Source: Lysobacteraceae bacterium (GTDB lineage: Bacteria; Pseudomonadota; Gammaproteobacteria; Xanthomonadales; Xanthomonadaceae). Taken from it: a stretch of DNA of 12,856 bases. Positions 7,681 to 12,856 of the stretch are shown here, in pieces (within the stretch, counting starts at the first letter, position 1; each line of letters starts with the position of its first letter). The translations under genes and the position numbers were made by a program. The notes beneath the pieces were generated by a model that saw nothing but the letters and a program-made list of their open reading frames with translations, searched no databases and was not told the DNA's origin. The stretch is from contig JAGNNB010000040.1 of assembly GCA_017990865.1 (NCBI GenBank), positions 1 to 12,856 of the forward strand. The letters are read 5' to 3'.

Positions 7681-9489
7681 TCAGCGGCTCATGAATTCGG
7701 GGGACATCAGGATCATCGCGACCATGCTGCGAAGGCGCTGCTGGTTGTAATGACGTTTGAGATCGGTAGTGGCGGACGAGTCGGTATCGGTGATGACGTA
7801 CGTCGCCGGATCGCCGTTCTGCGCGAGGAACGACACCAGCACTTGTCGGCGCGCGGCGATCGGCAGATATCCGAGCAATTTCTGGCACCAGAAATCGACC
7901 AGATTATTCGCGGTCCACGAGGACACGCCGGTGCGGCTCAAGGCCAGAATCGGCAGCAGCGGGGTCGTCGCCGTGTCGGTGTCCCTGGTTTCGGTCAACC
8001 ACGTCAACATGCGCCATGTGGTGACCATATTGTTCGACGCCGACCACACAACGCTCACGTCCGGATAACCGTTCGGTGCGGCCCAATCGTAGGGCGCGTG
8101 CCCGGTCGCGCTCAGGCGGCTCATGAAATCGTTGCTGCGAGTTTCGCTGATGCCTTTGATCGTCCAATCGCTGCCGCCGACGCGCAAGGCGGCGGCCATC
8201 AGTTCGAACGGGCGTCGATACTTCTGTCCCCACGCGTTCTTGAAGGCGTCCGAGAGCAGGATGTGCCGCAGCGTGAGTCGGATTTGGTTCGGGTGCTGCC
8301 AGTTGGCGCGGAACACCGCGGCGGCGCTGTCGATCAACGCTTGATCCGGATTGTCGGCGATGAAGCGTCGGATCAGTTTTTTGCAGATGAATTTCGCGAC
8401 GCGCGGATGGGTGGCGAGACGGTCGTAGATATCGCGGCCGTCTTTCATCGCCGCCTGCTCGGGGAAGATATACATACCGAGCACTTGTTTCGGGCCGGCG
8501 TCGTGCATCGCTTGGCGGTAGGCGAAGGTGCCGTCGTTTTCGGTCGGGAAGCCGTTGCCTCCGTTTTTCACGGTCCAACCGGTGAACGCGGCGGCGGTGT
8601 CGTAGACGTCCAGATCGGTGTAGCCGATCGGATAATTCGGATCTTCGGGTGCGGGCGGCACTTGCGTCGGGTTGACGAAGCCGAGGTAGTTTTCCGCGCC
8701 CATCGCATGCAGCTCCAGCAATTCGCGCGCGTAGTTCTCGTTGGGGCCGGAACGCGAATTGCTGCGGTTGTTGAGGTAGTACATCATCGCGGTGCTTTGG
8801 CCGACCGCTTCGAGCATCGTGCGGAAATTGCCGAAGACATTGGCGCGGATGACGTCGCGGTTGTAATGCACGTACACCGACGATGCCGTGCCGCTGTTGA
8901 TGGCGACGTTGAAATGGTTTTGCCAGAAATCGACGAGTTGTTCCTGCAACTGGCGCTTCGAATACGCCGTGCGCATCAGCGCGGCGCGTTGGGTTTCGCG
9001 CGCGGGCGCTCCGCTGTCGGTCGTGACCAGAACATGGTCGGCCCAGAGCTGGGCGAGCGTCTTGTTGAGCGTGGTGAAGCCGTTGGCGACGGAGAGCCGG
9101 GCTTCCAGCGCGCTGTCGTCGATCGCCGTCGGGTTCATCTGCTGATCGACGAAGGCGGTGAGCCGCGCCGTATCGTTCGCGCCGAGCGCGTTGAATTCAG
9201 CGATGGACGTCGCGGTCGCGCACGCGGTCAAGTTATTCAATACGCGAACCGCGAAGGGCGCGCGCTGCAGCGTGACCAACAACGAACGCGATGCGTCGGC
9301 GGCGACGGCCCCCGACCGCACCGGCATTCCGCCAGATGGCGTGACTATTTCTGGTGCTTGCTCGGGCTCGGGTTCCAGGATGCGCTCGGGGATCGGCTGG
9401 AAGCGGACACGTCCGCGAATGCCGTTACGCTGCAGGATCGCGTTGTGAAGCGCTTTGCGTCGCGAAAAAGGGAGAATCGGTCTGGCCAT
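7681..9489 (-). CDS. DUF1800 family protein (cassette copy 2)
   Basis: A 602-residue paralogue of the DUF1800 protein at 3941-5788, full length. Conserved blocks: FWQNHFNV (188-195), NENYARELLELHAMG (251-265), FTGW (302-305), HDAGPK (329-334) and FICKKLIRRFIAD (366-378). In the first block the usual FWHNHF is FWQNHF, so one histidine is lost compared with copy 1. The N-terminus is basic, without a signal peptide, and shares a pattern with copy 1 (RRK then R-GI-GR), followed by a Pro/Glu-rich linker. The start is the ATG at 9489 because AGGAG (9501-9497) sits 7 bases upstream; an upstream in-frame start near 9528 lacks such a site. It lies 145 bp after bdhA in the same direction, with no clear terminator between them. 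Confidence 0.93.
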   Translation of the reverse strand: MARPILPFSRRKALHNAILQRNGIRGRVRFQPIPERILEPEPEQAPEIVTPSGGMPVRSGAVAADASRSLLVTLQRAPFAVRVLNNLTACATATSIAEFNALGANDTARLTAFVDQQMNPTAIDDSALEARLSVANGFTTLNKTLAQLWADHVLVTTDSGAPARETQRAALMRTAYSKRQLQEQLVDFWQNHFNVAINSGTASSVYVHYNRDVIRANVFGNFRTMLEAVGQSTAMMYYLNNRSNSRSGPNENYARELLELHAMGAENYLGFVNPTQVPPAPEDPNYPIGYTDLDVYDTAAAFTGWTVKNGGNGFPTENDGTFAYRQAMHDAGPKQVLGMYIFPEQAAMKDGRDIYDRLATHPRVAKFICKKLIRRFIADNPDQALIDSAAAVFRANWQHPNQIRLTLRHILLSDAFKNAWGQKYRRPFELMAAALRVGGSDWTIKGISETRSNDFMSRLSATGHAPYDWAAPNGYPDVSVVWSASNNMVTTWRMLTWLTETRDTDTATTPLLPILALSRTGVSSWTANNLVDFWCQKLLGYLPIAARRQVLVSFLAQNGDPATYVITDTDSSATTDLKRHYNQQRLRSMVAMILMSPEFMSR

Positions 9490-9634
9490 CGGAACGCTCC
9501 TGATCTGCGCGCGATCCAACGACCGCACTCGGCGCGATCATGAACGAAATATGAGGCCGCACGTTGACACGTCGCGTTTGGAATCGTGATCCGCAGCGCG
9601 ATACGAGCAATCGGTCACTTTTTTAACGAAACCT
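9490..9634. other. Intergenic gap between bdhA and the DUF1800 gene
   Basis: These 145 bp hold the DUF1800 ribosome binding site and an A/T-rich patch near 9619-9632. I found no hairpin with a T-tract and no convincing -35/-10 pair on the minus strand, so co-transcription with bdhA is possible but not shown. Confidence 0.5.
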
Positions 9635-10438
9635 TTACTGAGCGGTCCAGCCGCCGTCGATCGGAAACGAAGCGCCGGTGATGTTGTGCGACTCGCGGCG
9701 GCACAACCACGTCGCCATTGCGGCGATGTCTTCCGGCAACGACATGCGCCCGCTGGGCTGCTTCTCGCTCACCAAGGCGCGCACGCCGTCTTCGCGGCTG
9801 CCGCCGTCGCGACGCGCTTGGATTTGCGGCTCGATCAGCGCGGTTTCCACCCAACCCGGGCAAATGCAGTTGACGGTGATGCCGCCGGATTCGCGGCTTC
9901 CGAGCGCGGCGTATTCCAAGCCCGCGACCTTGCTCAAACCGACGATGCCGAATTTGCTGGCCACGTACGGCGCTTTGTTCACCGACGCCACGAGGCCATG
10001 CACCGATGCGATATTGATCACGCGGCCATAACCGCGCTCGGCCATACCGGGCATCGCCAGGCGCATCGTGTGGAACGCGGAACTGAGATTGATCGCGAGA
10101 ATATCGTTCCATTTCTGCGTCGGCATGTCCGCGAGCGGCACCGCATGCTGGATGCCGGCGTTGTTGACCAGGATGTCGACCGCCGACCACTCCGCGATCT
10201 GCGCCATCATCGTTTCGATTTGCTCGGGATCGCGCAGATCCGCGCCGAAATGGCGCGCATCGGCAGCGCCGGCTTCGCGCACCGCGCGCAGCGCATCGTC
10301 GATTTGCTCGGGCGTGCCCAGACCGTTGACGGCGATTTTGGCGCCGGCCGCGGCCAGCCCGCAGGCGATGGCGAGACCGATACCGGAGGTGCTGCCGGTG
10401 ACGAGGGCGGTGCGGTGTTCGAGAAAACGGTCGGACAT
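9635..10438 (-). CDS. bdhA: D-3-hydroxybutyrate dehydrogenase (SDR family)
   Basis: This 267-residue cytoplasmic enzyme should oxidise D-3-hydroxybutyrate to acetoacetate with NAD+, the step that feeds hydroxybutyrate into central carbon metabolism. The short-chain dehydrogenase signatures are complete: TGSTSGIG (14-21) for cofactor binding, NNAG (92-95), catalytic Ser145, Tyr158 and Lys162. Residues that hold the substrate carboxylate in the Pseudomonas fragi enzyme (Gln94, His144, Lys152, Gln196) have clear equivalents here: Gln97, His147, Lys155 and Gln205. This separates it from generic SDRs. There is a small insertion (LGSRESG, about 179-185) before the ITVNCICPG strand. The start codon has no strong purine-rich site upstream (mostly C), so initiation may be weak. 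It follows the GntP-type permease, separated by a palindrome array. Confidence 0.9.
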   Translation of the reverse strand: MSDRFLEHRTALVTGSTSGIGLAIACGLAAAGAKIAVNGLGTPEQIDDALRAVREAGAADARHFGADLRDPEQIETMMAQIAEWSAVDILVNNAGIQHAVPLADMPTQKWNDILAINLSSAFHTMRLAMPGMAERGYGRVINIASVHGLVASVNKAPYVASKFGIVGLSKVAGLEYAALGSRESGGITVNCICPGWVETALIEPQIQARRDGGSREDGVRALVSEKQPSGRMSLPEDIAAMATWLCRRESHNITGASFPIDGGWTAQ

Positions 10439-10493
10439 GGGGGGCTCGATGTGGCGTTGTGGGAAAACGATGCGGTATGCCGCGTTTGATGAT

Positions 10494-10708
10494 GTAGAGC
10501 GGAGCGCAGCTCCGCTTGTCTTTACGTAGAGCGGAGCACAGCTCCGCTACGCTTGCCTCGAGATTTTGCAGCGGAGCTGCGCTCCGCTCTACGGGTGGGT
10601 CGCTGGCTCTGCAGCGGAGCTTCGCTCCGCTCTACAGGTCTCATGATGTACAGCGGAGCTGCGCTCCGCTGTACAAGGGCATTGCAGCGGAGCTGTGCTC
10701 CGCTCTAC
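10494..10708. repeat. Array of six GC-rich palindromic elements
   Basis: Six hairpin units share the core GCGGAGC-NNN-GCTCCGC, at 10494-10516, 10526-10550, 10568-10592, 10611-10635, 10648-10674 and 10684-10708, with spacers of about 9-18 bp. Loops are GCA, ACA, TGC, TTC, TGC and TGT. The flanks show orientation: the first two units begin GTAGAGC on the plus strand, while units 3, 4 and 6 end GCTCTAC, the reverse orientation. Unit 5 (10648-10674) is the most symmetric, with 12-bp arms ending GTAC. The array fills most of the gap between the permease stop and bdhA start. Such units resemble REP/BIME-type elements; they could stabilise or attenuate the permease-bdhA transcript. No T-tract follows them. 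Confidence 0.9.
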
Positions 10709-10720
10709 GGGGTATCGCGT

Positions 10721-12127
10721 TTATACCAGGCCGGTGGCGTAGAACACGCCGATCACGACGAACACGGCCGCGGTCTTGATCAGCGTGATCGCGAACACGT
10801 CTTTATACGCTTGGCGATGGGTCAAACCGGTGACGGCCAGCAGCGTGATCACCGCGCCGTTGTGCGGCAAGGTATCCATACCGCCGGAGGCCATCGATGC
10901 GATGCGATGCAGCACCTCCATCGGAATCTCCGCGGCCTGCGCGTTGGCGATGAAGGTCTCGGCCATCGCCGCCAGCGCGATGCTCATGCCGCCGGACGCC
11001 GAGCCGGTGATGCCGGCCAACGAGGTGACGGTGATCGCCTCGTTGATCAGCGGGTTCGGAATCGCGTGCAGGGCATTGGCGACGACCAGGAAGCCGGGCA
11101 GGCCGGCGATGACCGCGCCGAAGCCATATTCCGATGCGGTGTTCATCGACGCCAGCAAGGCGCCGCCGATCGCCGACTTGGTGCCTTCGGCGAAACTGGC
11201 GACCACCGGCTTCCACGCCAGCAGCACGACGGCGGCGATGCCCGCGAGCAAGGCGGCCTGCACCGCCCAGATCGCGGCGACTTTCGAGATTTCCTGCACC
11301 ACCGGTGCGGCTTTGCCGATCACCGCGGGCACGAATTCGTGGTTCTTGCCGTAAAACTCGGGAATCCACAGCCCCAACACTTTATTGACCACGCCCACCA
11401 GCAGCAGCGGCGAGAGCGCGATCAGCGGATGCGCGAGCTTCATGTCGGCCGCGAACGGCGCCGGTTCGTTCTGCAGCGTCGCCGGATCGCCGTAACCTTC
11501 GCCTTTGCGCTTCGCGGCGCGACGGCGCGATTCCAGATACAGCATGCCGACCGTAAGGATGAACAGCGCGCCGATGCTGCCGAGCCACGGTGCGGCCCAG
11601 GCATCGGTGCCGAAGAACGAGGTCGGAATGATGTTCTGGATCTGCGGCGTGCCCGGCAGCGCGTCCATGGTGAAGGTGAACGCGCCAAGGGCGATCGTGC
11701 CGGGAATCAAACGCTTGGGAATATCGCTCTGGCGGAACAATTCGGCGGCGAACGGATACACCGCGAACACCACCACGAACAGCGACACGCCGCCGTAGGT
11801 GAGCAGGGCGCAGACCGCGACGATCGACAACATCGCGCGCTCCGGGCCGAAGAGCTTGATCGTGGCCTGCACGATGGATTTGGAGAAACCGGAGGTTTCG
11901 ATCAGCTTGCCGAAGATCGCGCCGAGCAAAAACACCGGGAAGTACAGCTTCAGGAAGCCGACCATCTTCTCCATGAACAGGCCGGTGAACATGGGGGCGA
12001 CCATCGACGGGTCGGTCAACAACACCGCGCCCAGCGCCGCGATGGGCGCGAACAGAATCACGCTGTAGCCGCGGTAGGCCACGAACATCAGAAAGCACAG
12101 CGCGGCCAAGACGATCGCGAACGACAT
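10721..12127 (-). CDS. GntP-family permease, probable 3-hydroxybutyrate transporter
   Basis: A 468-residue inner-membrane protein made almost entirely of hydrophobic segments, starting with MSFAIVLAALCFLMFVAYRG. Length and layout fit the GntP (gluconate/D-beta-hydroxybutyrate) permease family, usually about 450 residues with 12 or more membrane spans. Recognisable stretches include PVFLLGAIFGKLIE (64-77), ALPGTPQIQNIIPTSFFGT and the C-terminal SGGMDTLPHNGAVITLL. A polar cytoplasmic loop rich in Arg/Lys (ESRRRAAKRKGEG) splits the protein near the middle. Placement upstream of bdhA on the same strand makes 3-hydroxybutyrate the most likely substrate; gluconate or another hydroxy acid is the alternative. 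AAGGA (12139-12135) lies 7 bases before the ATG. It is divergent from the TonB-dependent receptor and may share its control region. Confidence 0.88.
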   Translation of the reverse strand: MSFAIVLAALCFLMFVAYRGYSVILFAPIAALGAVLLTDPSMVAPMFTGLFMEKMVGFLKLYFPVFLLGAIFGKLIETSGFSKSIVQATIKLFGPERAMLSIVAVCALLTYGGVSLFVVVFAVYPFAAELFRQSDIPKRLIPGTIALGAFTFTMDALPGTPQIQNIIPTSFFGTDAWAAPWLGSIGALFILTVGMLYLESRRRAAKRKGEGYGDPATLQNEPAPFAADMKLAHPLIALSPLLLVGVVNKVLGLWIPEFYGKNHEFVPAVIGKAAPVVQEISKVAAIWAVQAALLAGIAAVVLLAWKPVVASFAEGTKSAIGGALLASMNTASEYGFGAVIAGLPGFLVVANALHAIPNPLINEAITVTSLAGITGSASGGMSIALAAMAETFIANAQAAEIPMEVLHRIASMASGGMDTLPHNGAVITLLAVTGLTHRQAYKDVFAITLIKTAAVFVVIGVFYATGLV

Positions 12128-12301
12128 GAACGATTCCTTGCGGTAAGGCGGGGCCCGGACGAGCGCGGCGCCCGAGCGCGCACGCGCACCGACGCCACCG
12201 CCGGACGAATGGCGGCAGTGTCCGCGCAGGCCGCTGCCCGGCCCATTGTCCGAAGGTACAAGTGCCCCGAGGGGAGGGGGCCTCTAGGCTTGCCGCATCG
12301 T

Positions 12302-12340
12302 GGCCGCCGAAGGTCGGCGGCCCATGGGCTTATGCATAAG
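12302..12340 (+). promoter_or_regulatory. Structured leader with hairpin and two palindromes
   Basis: Just upstream of the receptor gene lie a perfect 9-bp stem with a 3-base loop (12302-12310 with 12314-12322), then GCCCATGGGC (12320-12329) and CTTATGCATAAG (12329-12340), both perfect palindromes. The last overlaps the ribosome binding site AAGAGG (12338-12343). This could be an operator or a translation-control structure. No clear -35/-10 pair was recognised in the 223-bp divergent region. Confidence 0.45.
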
Positions 12341-12350
12341 AGGCGATTCG

Positions 12351-12856
12351 ATGAACAGCAAGGCGACGAAACAGGGTAACGGCATGCGCCGCAACGGTTT
12401 GAGCTTGGGCGTATGGCTGGCGCTGGCCGCCGTCGTGGCCCCGGCCGCGCAGGTGCAGGCGCAGGAGGCCGAGGCGCAGGCCGAAGACCAGTCCACGCTG
12501 GACACCATCACCGTCACCGCACGCAAACGCGAAGAGACCTTGCAGGATGTGCCGGTCGCGGTCACGGCCTTCACCTCCGATACGCTCGATAAGCTCAACG
12601 TCGAAGACCTCAGCGACCTCGACGCCCAGGTGCCGAACCTGACCATCTACGCCGCGCGCGGCTCCAGCAGCACCGTCACCGCCTACATCCGCGGCGTCGG
12701 TCAGTCCGACCCGTTGTGGGGCGTCGATCCGGGCGTCGGCATCTATCTCGACGACGTCTACATCGCGCGTCCGCAAGGCGCCTTGCTCGATGTGTTCGAC
12801 GTCAACCGCGTCGAAGTGCTGCGCGGCCCGCAGGGCACGCTGTACGGGAAGAACAC
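12351..12856 (+). CDS. TonB-dependent outer-membrane receptor (N-terminal part)
   Basis: The first 168 codons are visible; the gene runs off the right edge. AAGAGG (12338-12343) sits 7 bases before the ATG. The N-terminus has a signal peptide: basic MNSKATKQGNGMRRNG, a hydrophobic core (LSLGVWLALAAVVAPAA) and likely cleavage near VQAQE. A TonB-box-like DTITVTARKRE follows, then the plug domain with QDVPVAVTAF, VPNLTIYAARG, AYIRGVGQSDP, GVGIYLDDVYIARPQG and the typical VEVLRGPQGTLYGKN at the edge. Such receptors take up large or scarce ligands across the outer membrane using energy from TonB-ExbBD. The substrate cannot be told from this part; the neighbouring hydroxybutyrate genes make a related carbon source a guess. 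A second in-frame ATG 11 codons in is a possible alternative start. Confidence 0.93.
   Translation, partial: MNSKATKQGNGMRRNGLSLGVWLALAAVVAPAAQVQAQEAEAQAEDQSTLDTITVTARKREETLQDVPVAVTAFTSDTLDKLNVEDLSDLDAQVPNLTIYAARGSSSTVTAYIRGVGQSDPLWGVDPGVGIYLDDVYIARPQGALLDVFDVNRVEVLRGPQGTLYGKN

Larger units (their letters stand above)
2413..9489 (-). repeat. Tandem duplication of a DUF1800-DUF1501 gene pair
   Basis: Two cassettes of about 3.3 kb (2413-5788 and 6174-9489) have the same gene order, strand, 10-bp internal gap and start-site layout. Proteins are roughly two-thirds to three-quarters identical by eye, with conserved family motifs intact and linkers diverged. Both copies are open throughout, which points to an old duplication kept by selection rather than a recent amplification. 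Confidence 0.9.

Noticed and set aside
7555..9543. Plus-strand open frame of 662 codons opposite the DUF1800 gene
   Set aside because: Antisense to a gene with full family conservation; its composition (Arg/His/Gly/Ala-rich) is what the complement of that codon use gives.
9560..9590. Plus-strand promoter with TTGACA near 9564
   Set aside because: The -10 position reads TGATCC, a poor match, and it would transcribe antisense into bdhA with no plus-strand gene following.
10494..10708. CRISPR array
   Set aside because: The units are palindromic with short spacers of 9-18 bp and occur in both orientations; CRISPR arrays have one orientation and spacers of about 30 bp.
10553..12379. Plus-strand open frame of 608 codons opposite the permease
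   Set aside because: It starts inside the palindrome array and is antisense to a convincing membrane protein; His/Arg/Gln-rich composition with no domain.

Overview
The window is GC-rich, densely coding DNA. It looks like a gammaproteobacterium, most likely of the Xanthomonadaceae/Lysobacteraceae (Lysobacter-like). This rests on a TonB-dependent receptor beside 3-hydroxybutyrate genes, GC-biased third positions, and intergenic GC-rich palindromes of a kind I associate with that group. No marker gene here fixes the taxon. Almost everything is on the minus strand; only the receptor at the right edge is on the plus strand.

Reading in the direction of minus-strand transcription (right to left): a GntP-family permease (10721-12127) is followed by a 282-bp gap holding six copies of a palindromic hairpin element, and then a D-3-hydroxybutyrate dehydrogenase (9635-10438). 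These two form an uptake-plus-oxidation module for 3-hydroxybutyrate. Divergent from the permease, a TonB-dependent outer-membrane receptor starts at 12351 and runs off the window. The 223-bp region between them carries a hairpin and two abutting palindromes just ahead of the receptor start.

The centre of the window (2413-9489) is a tandem duplication of a two-gene cassette. Each copy has a DUF1800 protein followed after 10 bp by a DUF1501 protein with a Tat signal. The copies (7681-9489 with 6174-7670, and 3941-5788 with 2413-3930) are clearly paralogous but diverged, so the duplication is old and both copies are intact. A good rho-independent terminator follows the last DUF1501 gene. The first cassette is followed only by a hairpin without a T-tract, so read-through into the second cassette is plausible.

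At the left edge is a membrane protein fused to a spermidine-synthase-like methyltransferase-fold domain (1-2155, cut by the window). It starts at a TTG codon with a strong ribosome binding site and has its own sigma70-like promoter. The most unusual content is the duplicated DUF1800/DUF1501 system, whose function is not established. Its signal-peptide asymmetry (Tat signal on DUF1501 only) suggests a testable co-export model. No phage, transposon, CRISPR, tRNA or rRNA was seen.
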